A stretch of 64,000 nucleotides of DNA from Zeugodacus cucurbitae (taxonomy: Eukaryota > Arthropoda > Insecta > Diptera > Tephritidae): positions 50,800,001-50,864,000 of the forward strand of contig NC_071671.1 of NCBI RefSeq assembly GCF_028554725.1, given 5' to 3'. Positions 1-11,645 of the stretch are shown here, one piece after another. A model generated the notes under the pieces. It was not told the origin of the DNA and made no database searches. It saw only the letters and a list, made by a program, of their open reading frames with translations. Each line of letters starts with the position of its first letter. Position 1 is the first letter of the stretch. The position numbers were made by a program, and so were the translations under genes.

Positions 1-197
1 TACTATGGAACCAGTTGCTGTTAGAACACCACTTGTACCGGTCGATAGTGCGGTTGCCGAAACTGGAAGTGATGAGGTGGTTGCCGCTATGGCCCCGACC
101 CCAGTTAGACTTGCATTGGATTGTGGTTGTTGTTGTTGTTGTGGTTGAAGTGACGATTGATTGATTTGAGAAGAGTTGGAATTGTCATGAACGTCTG
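1..197 (-). CDS. lola: lola coding exon 3 (cut by window edge)
   Basis: After a TTTCCAGCAG acceptor the frame reads ADVHDNSNSSQINQSS, then a short Gln run and a Ser/Thr/Ala-rich stretch to the window end. The DNSNSS core fits the Drosophila common region. The acceptor is a tandem CAGCAG, so a form three bases shorter (exon start 194) is possible. The exon continues left of base 1. Confidence 0.85.
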
Positions 198-1090
198 CTG
201 GAAACATGCGAAAAAACAACAATTAATTTTTATTGCTTAGAGTATTTTAAGATTATGATTTTCTCATTTTTCACTGAACTAAATTTTATGCTTTTAAATC
301 GTTTATAAAAACAAATTAATCGTTTCTATAACGTATTAAATTAATTGCAAATATCTTCGTAAATAAAAATCTTTTTTTATTTAAATAATTTTTATTGTTA
401 CACTTACCGGACATAGCATTTTCGACACTCCTGCGTCTAACTTTCCTTCGACGTCTAGTTGGACTAGATGAGCCCTCGCGGGAGCCTGATATATCTGCAG
501 TCTCCATTGAGGATGGTCCAACGCGTGGACGTTTCGACTGCGTCTGCTCGAGTGTATAACCACTCAATTTACCACCACCACCACCACCGATACTACTACC
601 ACCACTTCCAGGTACATTTAAACCACGGTGTTGTTCTGTTTTCGGCGTACCACCACTGCGATTGTCTGATAGACCTTTGATTTGCAGTGATTCCGCAGCT
701 TTTAGCAATGCAGCTAATTGATCCTGCGAGATATTCACCTCGCCACGATACATATAGTCCATCATGGCACGCAATTCTTGGTATTTGACATCCTTCAAAA
801 TGAATATCGGATGCTTATCATACTGCTGTTGCAGTAAAGTCTAAAAATATGCAAAAAAAAAATTTAAATTAATGAACTATAACTTGTGATTTACTATCAT
901 TGTTTGATAAACTTACGGCAAAAAATGGACTGCATGCTGACAGCACCACTTTATGAGCTTTAAGGAATTTACCCTCAGCGGCTAATGTGCAGTCGACGAG
1001 TGTTTGATTCTCTAACAGCGTGTCGAATACGCTAATTAGCGTGCTCTGATGGTTATTCCATCTTAGACAGAACTGCTGATCGTCCTCCAT
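1..1090 (-). CDS. lola: lola, common 5' coding exons (partial gene)
   Basis: Lola is a nuclear BTB transcription factor that controls axon guidance, neuronal identity and germline development; in Drosophila its shared 5' exons are spliced to many alternative zinc-finger exons. Three exons are visible: 917-1090, 408-840 and 1-197, joining in frame (phase 0, then phase 1) into 268 codons, with the frame still open at the window edge. The start is the ATG at 1090 in a GCGCCATGG context, giving MEDDQQFCLRWNNHQSTL; an in-frame ATG nine codons upstream is less likely because the family begins MDDDQQFC. The BTB domain fills roughly residues 1-120, including the DYMYRGEVNIS stretch, then come Gly-rich and basic RRRRKVRRR segments and a Gln/Ser/Thr-rich exon 3. 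Donors read GTAAGT and GTAAGTG. The zinc fingers lie outside the window. Identity rests on near-complete recall of the Drosophila BTB sequence. Confidence 0.93.
408..840 (-). CDS. lola: lola coding exon 2 (BTB domain end and basic linker)
   Basis: The acceptor TATTTTTAG precedes ACTTTACTG, so the reading continues FFA-TLLQQQYDKHPIF, finishing the BTB fold (ILKDVKYQELRAMMDYMYR). After it come a poly-Gly run, SGSREGSSSPTRRRRKVRRR, which is a plausible nuclear localisation signal, and VENAMS. The exon ends with one base of a split codon before GTAAGTG. It is 433 nt long. Confidence 0.93.
917..1090 (-). CDS. lola: lola coding exon 1 (BTB domain, first part)
   Basis: This exon holds 58 codons from the initiator methionine to ACSPFFA. 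It carries the first half of the BTB/POZ dimerisation domain (WNNHQSTL, DCTLAAEGKFLKAHK). The donor GTAAGT follows at 916-911 in phase 0. An acceptor a few bases upstream of the ATG is possible at a CTGTCAG near 1097, so the 5' UTR is probably split, but I cannot fix it. Confidence 0.93.
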
Positions 1091-4000
1091 GGCGCCAACT
1101 GACAGCGATGGTCCCACGAGGATTTAGTTATGACGCCAATATTATGAACAGGCTTGTTTGATGACGGGCAATTTATGGTGAAAAATTAAATGTGGGGAAA
1201 GCAATCCCTCCAAGCAGATTATAATTTGCAGTTTTTATTGTTTTTAAATTGCTATTTTTGTAGACGTTGAATGGATGTAGTTAAAGTGTAATACCAAAAT
1301 GTTATAACTAGATAATTCCTTCACGATATTGAAACTGCAACAGTAAATGTAACTGAAAGGTAAAGAGAATATGTTAAAATATTTATTAGATTTTTATATA
1401 TACTATTTTTATATATAACGAGAACTATATTTATTACATATACATTTAACATTTAGACCTATCGCAATCATACAACGTTTGTTTATTTTTTAAATTTTAC
1501 AAAACAGTTGAGCCAATAAATCGGACTCTTAATATAGCACACATAAGTCTAATATTTTCGCATCACAACACAAATGGCTTCATTTATAAAAAACTGTTGC
1601 GGCAAAACTTATTTACACATGTCGCCGGCCAGCAACTTGTACATTTTTTAATATATTGTATTATCATTTATTTAAAAATTAAACACGATTTGACGAAATA
1701 TTATATTTTTAATATGCTAAATTTCAGGTGATCGTGTTGATAAAAATATAGTTGATAAAAATTGTAACAAAAACAATGGCAGCTCAACAACTTGTACACC
1801 CATATATTATATTATTTGTGCAGATGTATAAAATTTGCATATTGTTCCCGCCTACCTACTCAACCAGATTATTTGTATTAAGCTACAAAAATCTAACTTT
1901 TATTGTAAACCAGAAATACTAAATGATTAATATGTATTACATCCAGTTTGTTCAGCAAAAACAACGTTGTATGTTTGTATTGCTCTATTTCGAACCAAAT
2001 ATACAATATTTTACTGAAATATTTAACAAAATTGGTAAACGCCTATTCCGTTTATTTGTATATACACTTTGGAAGTAAAGTTTACATTTAGTTTATCTCT
2101 TTTAAATATTTAACACATATGTATGTATCTGCAAGTGACGCAGCATGTGACTTTCTAACACAAGGCAATTTTCTCTCACTTTTCAAACTAAGCATGGCCC
2201 AAAGTTGCCACGATTTACACAAACACCATGGAAAATTCCAAACATTATATTTTTCTTTACCTCTATCTCTATTCTTTGTAAAACTACACAAATTGTTGTT
2301 AAAAAATCAACATTCACACAGTTTTTTGTTTGCGCTAAGAGAATCTTGGCAACAGATATGTAAACTACTAGCTTTACATTGGCGTACACAGCAAATTATA
2401 TTATCTTCCAGATACAAATACCTTTTAAAATGTATGCGTACTTATTCAGATATCGTCAATACTTTTAGTCACTATGTGTGTACACTCATCACTGTATCGA
2501 TTGAAATGCACTTTCTCTATGAATAGTTGAGGCAAATATGCTAAATATATAACAAAAAATATACAAGCAACTCGAAACAAAATGTAGAATCTTCAAAGGA
2601 CAAATTTATGATTAGCAGCCAAACAGCCGAAAGTCAGTGCTATATAGCTAGTATGTATACCACAATAACATGTTGTGAGAACAGTAGAAGAAAAATTCGA
2701 ACAAAATGGAAGCACCGTTAATATGAATGTGGGGATAAATTACTACTACCACCGTTAACAGCTCAAAATGCGACCAGCACAACAACAAAATAGCATAGAT
2801 TAAACACAACCAACATGTCTCGACTTCGTTTAGCTGTCATCACCGCGCGAAATTATTGTTCGGCTTCCCGCCCGACGTTCGATTTCGTAGCGTACAGTTT
2901 GCGCTCGTTACTTTTCCTCCCCAACAGTGTTGCCACTGCAACTTTTTGTTCTCTTCATTAAGCAATTTTGCCTCTGTTTTGCCAATAACGCCCGTTGTTC
3001 TGCACTTTCCTTTCCTCAAGGAAATTTACCAACCAACGACTAACGAATTTTTAACCACTACTGTAGTGTCAGAAAGTCACATATATACATACACATATAC
3101 TTTGAAATTTAAGCATCTCATACAAAGTTCATTTTCAATTGCAGTGTTTTCATGATTTTTTGATAATTATTCTTCATAATTTGTATTTTAAGTGAAATAA
3201 TCCATAAAGTTCCAGCGAAAAAACACGGTCAGAATATTAAGCAAAGCAGCGAAACTGCTATGCTGATGCACGTATACACACACATATCAATTAGTTGGCA
3301 TAATTTCACTTGATTTTCTTTAACACTCCACGTTGTACTTTTCGATATTATACTGAAATACACACGCATTTGCACAAATATATGTGTGATTATTTTTATA
3401 CAAAGATGTAAAGTATTTCTTCAAATACAAATGTTTTTATCAACACATATTTTCTTATCAAAAATAAAAATCAACCAAGGCGTACACATACACACTACAT
3501 ATTTATATGTATGTAGAACATATAAATGTTTAAATAACTCACATTTTCCAGACTTCAACTTTCTTTTTCACCAAAACAACCGCGAAAAATTAAGCAGACA
3601 CAAACAAAAGCTCCAACAGCCTAAACTCAACTGGCGCATCACGAACGACAATCCACAAACGAGAGGTAAACAGGCCAGCCAACAGCAATAGCAAGCAATA
3701 GCCGACGCCATATAATATAATAACGAGTTTGCCGCCGTCCCTCAATTTCTCAGCTTTACGTGTGAAACATATTAAGGGAAATCATAGATTCTCTCTCCTA
3801 CTGAAGCAAGCAGCATACACTCAGGTACGTAATATGTGAACACGATCACAAACGAGGGAAGAAATGGAGTAAGGGGAATTTTTTCGTTTCGTTCTCTACA
3901 CTTGCATACATCTATCTATCTATCTACATATATTATATTCAGGTACGCAATTATGTACTAACTTCTCTACATGTAAATTTATATACATATATATAACTAC

Positions 4001-7000
4001 ATGTTTGTATGTAAGTTTACCCTCCGGTTGCCAACTGCTGCACAACTCTGCGCTTATTTTATGTAGAAATTTAAAAAAAATTATATATACATGCAAACAT
4101 ATTTATTACTGATGGAATTGAAACAAAAGTGAACACGAAGAGAATCAAAAAGAAAATCATAAATTTTCGCCAAGGTTGCCAGCATACAGGGAAAGCTGAA
4201 AATTTACTTGACTTAGCATTATACTGATCAAGTTTTTACAGGAAGATTTGAAAACTGGAGATATGCAAGGAACGAGTTTAACATGGATAGAATTTAACAA
4301 CTCTATAATATATTCTAAATATCATAGATCGATTATGAAACAGTTTTAAAAACGCTACCGTTTATAAAATCCTTTCCCTCTCCCCGGTATTTTTATGGTT
4401 TTGTAATAATAACTTCTTATAAATTATTGAATATAACTCAAACTTCTGCAATAAATAAGTAGATATGAGATCTTGTAAAAATAATATAGGATTGGTTGAT
4501 CTAGCTTTATATCTTCAGATCTTATGAAGTTTTGTAAAATTTATGTTCTTCGAGTTTTTTTTTAATGCCAAAGAGTATTGATATACAGTGAATATAGAGA
4601 TCAACGATCTTCTTTTATAAAAAAAAATATTATTCGTATGAGGCGAGAGAAAGGTTTCTGCACAATTTTTTTTAATATTTAATAATTTAATGCTTTTCTT
4701 TTAAATTTTAAAATTTATATAAAGCATGATCACTAATTTGTCACACTTTCGTACTTAATACAAAATAAAAAATATAGAAATGAATATTTATTTAATTTTC
4801 TAATAATTTTATATATCAATCTGGCCACTTACGCGAAATTTTGTTGGAAAAACAACCGCAACTGCGGAAACTGCTGAAAATGAAACGTTAGTAACGAACA
4901 AGTTGGGGTTTAGCGGAGAAAACGAAAAGTCTTCTCAAGTTCTCTGGTTTTAGGTATGCTATCGCCAACAATGAGACATACATACACACATACAGAATGT
5001 CGCGAGGTTCAACTCTCCAGCAGACATTTTCCCTTTTTATGCTACAAATTTATTGAAATATATCAACCCACTAACAACTTACAACACCACTACACGCTAC
5101 AAACGAGAAACGGACGGATGTTTCTATGCATGTGTTTGTGTGCGTGTGTATGTAATCATTCTAGCTATATTTCGCTGCCTTTTGGTTCTCTCCCTTACCC
5201 CTACTTTATTACATTTCCCCGCTTGACGTGCGGACTTCTAAATTCTCTCCCCATGTTGTTATTTCACATACTCTCCTACACACACACCGTCACACACATT
5301 TACAAATTTAAGCACCCTTGCAGTCATTTTCGTTTTCAGAACATACATATGTACATAGATGTGTCTATATGTATATATTTGTAGATATGTAAGTATACAA
5401 AGCGTCGATCAATATAAAGAGCCATCGTTCTGCTTACACATGCTCGTGCTTACATGTGCTGTATGAATGTATGTTTGTATTTATGTGCATGTACATGGGG
5501 ATCTTTCCAAGAAGCCTTAATTCACCCTGAAGTTCTGCGAGAAATTCGCGAGTTTAGGGTAGTTTTCGAAGCGTAGCTACAGATGAACATACACATAATT
5601 TACATGTACATATGTATGTATTTACGTATTATTCACATATGTATATGATGTATGTGCTGGTTGTAATTACCATTAACGACCGGATAAAAAAAAAACATTG
5701 CCACGTACGTGGAAAGTTCGTCAAGGCTACGCATAGGCAGACCGCTGACGTTAACAACGTCGATTGTGAGTGAGTGCAATGCAGTTCCTTTTGAAAAACA
5801 TTTAAATGAGTTTCAATAAATTTGCGAGGTTGCACTGGAGCGTGTGGAGAGCATATGTACATATGTATATACATATATATCTATGTATGTGAAAATGTTA
5901 GTATGTATGTATAAATGAATGCAAATATGTATGTATGATTTCGAAATATTTGCTCGTATGAGAGATCAACTAAGCAGTTTAGTAAATACTTTTCTCCCTT
6001 CGGACATGTTTTTCTAACTTTTGTGTAGAAAAGTTATGGAAATTACTATTAGGGGATTTTCATATATGTACATACATACATATATGTACATAAGCATGCT
6101 TGTATGTATGCATAACTGTCATTTGATATTTGACGTTCATAATTTATTATGACATCATTGAAGCCTTTACAATTTACCAAGCTCCATAACATAATTGTTT
6201 AATGGCTGTTATTCTACGATAGTTGTATATTTTCTTTTCGTATAATTATCGTATTAACCAATGCTAATACATATCAAATAGTTGCAAGCCTGATAACAAT
6301 GGTAATAAAATGGTTAATGCATCAGCTGATTAAATTGTCACTTTCTTGCACTGAAGCGAAACATGAAATATTTAAAGAATTAATAAATTATAGCAACAAG
6401 ATTATAGAAAAGTGTAATTGTGTATTGTGTAAACAATAGGTTAAAAATTAAAATGAATAATTCACACGCAAAGTCTTCGCGAGTCTTCGCATTTTCATCT
6501 TCTATTAGAGTGCTCTACAAAGCCGAAATATAGACAGCTGGAGACTTGCATTAACGTTTGTACGTGACCTTTGTATGTACATACATAAATGCATCCCAAC
6601 AAGAGTCAAATCTCCACTAGTCTGGAGAAACTGCCTTTTTGCATGGAGCAGCAAAACTTTTACCTGAAACTATTTCAACTACCTAAGAATGCGATTTAAA
6701 TACACAAATATATGCCTGTGTAAATGTATCTAGACATATGTATGTATATCTGTGCATAGATTTGGCCGTGAGTGCAACGTAAAGAATGGCTTTCTGCACA
6801 GATCATTTCACAAATGCACTTCCACGTATTTTTTCCCTATTAACAAGGTCAAATGTTAAGACATTAGTGAAACAATTATCGACTTAGTCGAAAAGGTCCG
6901 TTTAAAAGATATTTATTAATATAAATATGAAAAACAATACATATTTTTGTAGGAGAAAATAGAGTCTGGATACAAGACTACGTAGAAATATAACTACATA

Positions 7001-7463
7001 CAGTAGAACTTCCCTAACTCGAACACCATATTTTACAAAAATAAACTTCGAGAGACTTCAAGCTCTAGAGTCTGGATACAAGACTATGTAGAAATATAAG
7101 TATATGTATAAAAAAATATACATAAAAAGCACATGTTTAAAAATTATTATTTTAGAATGAGACCAGGAAAATACAAGCTACATATGTATGCATGTAATCT
7201 CAAACTTTAAATGTTTATCAGTTTGACTCAAATTTTTTGTTTGAAATGTGTATTTTGAAATGTTAAAAAAATAGTCGAGAAAAGTTTTGTAGCATATATC
7301 TAGGCCTTTGACCATATTTTCTAGAAGAATATATAACTTCCAAAATCATAGGAAGTTTAAGAAAGAAAATTTGTCGGACAGTTAAATTTATATTCATTCT
7401 GTTCCATTAATACTCGATGGAAGTCTGTAAGCGGTTAAGAAGTTGAAGTATACGGGCTCTTCT
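1091..7463. other. lola upstream or 5' intron sequence, no gene seen
   Basis: I see no convincing protein gene here. The DNA is AT-rich and broken by short tracts mixing CATA, TGTA and ATGT. Short ORFs at 2119-2526, 2856-3155, 3386-3691 and 4956-5384 have the low-complexity composition of shadows. Less repetitive islands at about 2820-2960, 3600-3850 and 4850-5230 could hold noncoding lola exons or enhancers, but no splice or promoter signal is strong enough to call. Confidence 0.5.
6961..7099. repeat. 33-bp direct repeats flanking a pogo-like terminus
   Basis: Copies at 6961-6993 and 7067-7099 share 32 of 33 bases (AGAGTCTGGATACAAGACTA, then C or T). Between them lies CAGTAGAACTTCCCTAACTC, which matches the terminus of the pogo/Tigger-like repeats found elsewhere in the window. 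The arrangement looks like a local duplication around an insertion. Confidence 0.6.
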
Positions 7464-7810
7464 TTAACCCTTTCACGGACACACGAAATTTAGTAAATGT
7501 TATCAGAATGACACATGCATTTATTTGGCTTATAAAACCGATAATTGAATTCCGATTTCAGTTTTGGATTTATGGTTTATTGAATATTTAATTTTTACTC
7601 AAAACAAAAAAATTATAATATGTCGACATACACCGACGTGACCTAGTTAGGGATTTTGATTTGTTATAAGGACATAGGTCGGATACGCTCGACGTCTGAA
7701 AGAGCCGACATGTCCTATTTCAATTTTTTCTATGTCGGCATATGCCGACGTGTCCCAATTTAAGCCATTCGTTGTGTCGGATTATGCCGACGTGTCCGCG
7801 AAAGGGTTAA
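7464..7810. mobile_element. piggyBac-type MITE (339 bp) with TTAA duplication
   Basis: The element 7468-7806 starts CCCTTTCACGGACAC and ends GTGTCCGCGAAAGGG, an inverted pair with one mismatch. It is flanked on both sides by TTAA (7464-7467 and 7807-7810). TTAA duplication with CCC-starting inverted ends is the signature of the piggyBac superfamily. Inside are repeated palindromic blocks around CGGCATATGCCG. There is no transposase frame, so this is a nonautonomous copy. Confidence 0.85.
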
Positions 7811-8115
7811 GGAGAACCAAAGAAAATTATTAAAAGAGAAGCATAATAAGCAGAGAAAAAGAAAAGTTGAGTGATCATGAAACTTCTCATATATCACATT
7901 AAACCAGTTTCAAGCTGCTCACAATGTTGTACGGCATATTCAGGACTCATTTAAATGCTTTATTTATATCACCCAGAGCAATTGATTTTGATAAAATTAT
8001 TAGAAAGAAAGAGGTTAATAATTGGGTAAAATGAAATATTCTTTTTAATGCAGAACTACAGTCTATTATTGTAGGGGCAAAATACATTCCACAAATAATT
8101 TTAAAATTCGAAATT

Positions 8116-8271
8116 ACAGTTGAACTTCCATAGCTCGAACTCTTGAATTGGCAATAGAAGTCAAATTTCCTTCAATAAATCGAAGCTTATGAAAAATTGT
8201 ATATTTTAATGAAAATTTCTATAACTCGGAATTTTTTTCTGAATTATGATGACTCGTGTTAGGGAAGTTAA
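8116..8271. mobile_element. degenerate pogo/Tigger-like MITE copy
   Basis: The left end reads ACAGTTGAACTTCCATAGCT and the right end, read in reverse, TAACTTCCCTAACACGAG. Internal sequence around CTTGAATTGGCAATAGA recurs inverted at about 11555-11600, showing the same family. CAG-starting ends with a GAAC(T/C)TCC core are typical of pogo/Tigger elements; the assignment is inference. Confidence 0.55.
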
Positions 8272-8914
8272 AATTTTGAAAATTATTGAATTAAAAGATC
8301 TCTTTTAAACCACTACAAACTACATTGGAAGCTAAAAATTTTAATTAATTTTTAATTTTTTTTAACAATTTTTCTGTCTAGCACTTAATAAGCCTTAGGC
8401 TTCCAAGTCTATATATAATTTATATTAAATGAATTAATTTCTTTGAATTAAATGTAAAAATTATGTATCGATCACTAATAAGGATTAAATCGATTTTCCA
8501 AGCTATTTTATGTTAATTTATACACTTGACAGCACATAGTACACACATACATATGTAGGTATGTGGATACATACATACACCGAAAATAGCACTGCAGTAT
8601 GCACCAAAGAAATTTTGATCCTAAAATTGCGCAAATGCTCAACTGGAGAAAGCTACATGTAGACACACTCAAATCTACATGTGTATGCATTTGTATGTAT
8701 GTATGTATTTTGTAATATAAACATTAATAAAAATAATAATCCATTTGCATAAATACATTGTTAAAGTTACATTTGTATGTATGTATGCACGCGCATAGCT
8801 TTGTGGGTTATTTGACAATGACAGTGTACATTCACCACAAACTTACAAATGTACATACATACAAACATGTGTACATGACAAACAGACTCGCATGATGAAA
8901 ATGGTACGCGGAAA

Positions 8915-8970
8915 AATCAAAATGGCTGCCATCGCACCGGTGGCAGACAATTTACAAATGGCTGCCGTTT
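8915..8970. promoter_or_regulatory. cluster of Pho/YY1-like motifs
   Basis: AAAATGGCTGCCAT at 8919-8932 contains the GCCAT core on both strands, and AAATGGCTGCC recurs at 8956-8966. The Drosophila Pho/YY1 core is GCCAT, often with AAAATGGC. Three cores in 45 bases inside an otherwise AT-rich spacer suggest a Polycomb response element or enhancer for lola. Motif-only evidence. Confidence 0.3.
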
Positions 8971-10619
8971 CCATTGTCTGTCTCCGGCACTGGCCGAATT
9001 TCAAAAACACAACAAAAAACACATGAAGGTCTCTCGCCAATTTCCCCGTATTTCTTATGAACTTCTATTTTAAGATCAGATTTACGAAGTGAAACTTTAT
9101 GAAGTTTCCTCTTCGCGTCTATTGAGCAAGTAGCAGACACACATACATACGCGCTCAAGCATTCATATTATGTATGCTTGTATGCTTTTAAGTGTATATG
9201 TGTATGTTATATGCTTATGTGTGTGTGTATATCTGCATACGCTTTGCAAGTGCAGTCGTCATAATGTGCACTTATGTAACGCTGATTTGAAAATAATTTC
9301 GAACATTAAGTACCGCCGTTTTCAACTAATTAACTTGTTTCTTCTCTCAAAACATGAGACAAGCTCAAAAAACAAGTGTTTATTAAAAAAAAATAGAAAC
9401 ATTGCTTAGAACATGGCACAAAACGGAGCACAAAAACAAAACAGAAAAAAATTAAGAATGTCACACTTTAATGTTTGCACTGGATTTATAATTTTACATA
9501 CACACATACATACAGTATGCACATGCGTTCTGTTATCCATGAGTTTTACTCATGATACTGTTTTATTGTGGGATTCACTGTCTCTATGAACATTCGGTTG
9601 TGTGCTGCTCCATGCATTCTCGCTGGCGTTGTTCGTCAATAAGTCACAAAACTTACGAAATCACATACAAACAGACACACAAACGTACATATGTACATAA
9701 ATATGTTTGTATGCATGTTTGTTTAAATATTTATGCATAATGCACATATTTTATCTTGTTGTTGTTGTTGTTGTTATTATTATTTTTTACATGCATACAC
9801 TACACAATTTAAGTTCTCATTTCACCCACACTAATGCATATTAATTTAGCTCATTGCACAAATACACTGTCGCATAGAAAATGCAAATATTTACATATCT
9901 ACATACATACAAATGTACATATGTATATACATGTGCAAATGTAGCAATTAGAGAAAAAGTACAGCTCCCCGCTTCAAATACATATGCAATTATATATCTA
10001 TATGTCTGTATGCATACATAAAATCCACATAGGTCATCATTTACATACACTCACGCAAGCACATATGTACATACATAAATATGTATAGTATGGTATGCCA
10101 CATAGAAAAAAACCTATTGGCACACCCAATAATTCAATTTGAAGTGATCATGTTTTATTTGCGCACAGACATTTTTTCGTATGCTTTCAGCCTGAGGCTT
10201 TTACTTATTATTTTTCATATTTTTTTTACTTCACATATGTAAGTTAATATCTACTATGTGTGTATACATGTGTCATTTTTAAAATCTGCACTGCAAAAAT
10301 CTGAATTCCATGTTCGCCAGCTGCATTCACAAGCGCACACACGTACACAATTTCATAAAGTTAAACATACATATATTTGTATGTATGTCTCTAGCACAAC
10401 TTTTTTGTTTTAAATATGCCGTTTTCCATGGATTTCACGAAATTTTGCTATAGCTTTGCACTTTCCAAAACACTAAACACACACACAAATTCATTCGGAA
10501 AAATCAACTTTCCAAATCAAATTACAACAAAAATACAATAAACTTTATTTAATTTGTAAAGAAATTTACTTTTTTATGTTTTTAGCTCCTTTTTTTTGTA
10601 TCCATTAAAAGTGTATGAA

Positions 10620-10985
10620 GTAAGTTTTTCCAACGCCCGTTGCGGAGCTGCGACTCCAAAACGCTTTTAATCATGCACGACGTCGCTTCAACTGTAAAAG
10701 TTCGCCATGCCAGCACGAGCTTCCATCTTCGATTCCATCTTCGAAAAACTCAATACACTGTCAAGTGGCAAGTGTGTGCGTGTTGGTGTGCGAGAGAAAA
10801 TGCACGCACACATGCAAACACCTGTTCAGCGCGCGGTGCTCGCTCTCACCAACAATTTAACTTGACTTACTTGAAAGCGTTTTGTGTTAATACATATGTA
10901 TGTATCTATGTAAAGAGTTTCGTAAAGAGGAAAAGGAAAAGCAAAGTGCGCGGCGTATGCGGGCGCTAAGGTGCTAAGCAACGAA
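10620..10985. promoter_or_regulatory. GC-richer island, possible lola first exon or enhancer
   Basis: This 365-bp stretch is less AT-rich and less repetitive than its surroundings, with GCGCGC-type blocks, CTCTCGCAC and GAGAGCGAG motifs. A plus-strand ORF at 10640-10969 has no recognisable domain and I treat it as chance. A noncoding first exon of lola on the minus strand would fit, but no donor can be fixed. Confidence 0.25.
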
Positions 10986-11263
10986 ATAATTTATTTTGTT
11001 ATTGTTAACATTAACATTTACATATGTACGTGTATGTCGTGTAGTGACATATGCACGTACATTAGCGTTTGATGACAGGTCCATATTTACATTACATACA
11101 TATATATCTACATATATCTATATATTTTACAAAACTCTGCAACATTTGAGGCATACTTAATGCTCGTATTGAATTACTTTAAGTAAACTTTATTGAAAAT
11201 ATATTGATATTTTGTTATTGTTATTTGCTTTATCAATTTTTCTAGCATCAGCAAATATTCCAA

Positions 11264-11645
11264 ACACAGTGGAACTGGAGTTAGAGAGACTTCGAATTAT
11301 ATTTTTATTATTTACTTCTTATAATTTTTTTTTAAATACGTTAAAACATGTATTCTTCAATTTTGTTTGTTGCACTTTGCTATTGTTTGGCTCTTGACGT
11401 CTGTATCTCATGTCTGTATCCATAAGCGTAATATCATATTTTTTGTTCGCCTCCATACGACTCCTTTAAAATTGTTCCTTGATAGTAAAATTTTATATTT
11501 TGTATTATGCCCTGTTCAAAAAGTTCGATTTATGGAAGGAAATTTGTATGAAATTTGACATCTATTGCCAATTCAAGTGTTCGAGTTATGGAGATCTTCG
11601 AGTTATAGAAGATCGAGTTATGGAAGTTCCATGTATTTTAACTGT
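11264..11645. mobile_element. pogo/Tigger-like element copy
   Basis: The right end, read in reverse, gives TGGAACTTCCATAACTCGAT and then sequence shared with the 8116 copy (TTGAATTGGCAATAGA, GTCAAATTTC). The left end CAGTGGAACT at about 11264 may be its other terminus. Short ORFs here (11367-11558, 11479-11727) carry no transposase motif. Confidence 0.5.

Larger units (their letters stand above)
7811..10600. other. noncoding spacer in the lola upstream region
   Basis: Apart from the MITE copy at 8116-8271 this is AT-rich spacer with CATA/TGTA tracts and a short run of GTT then ATT triplets at about 9757-9786. The only compositionally distinct part is 8880-9060. I see no gene. Confidence 0.5.

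Noticed and set aside
2119..2526. 135-codon plus-strand ORF near lola
   Set aside because: Low-complexity AT-rich reading in lola upstream DNA; nothing supports translation.
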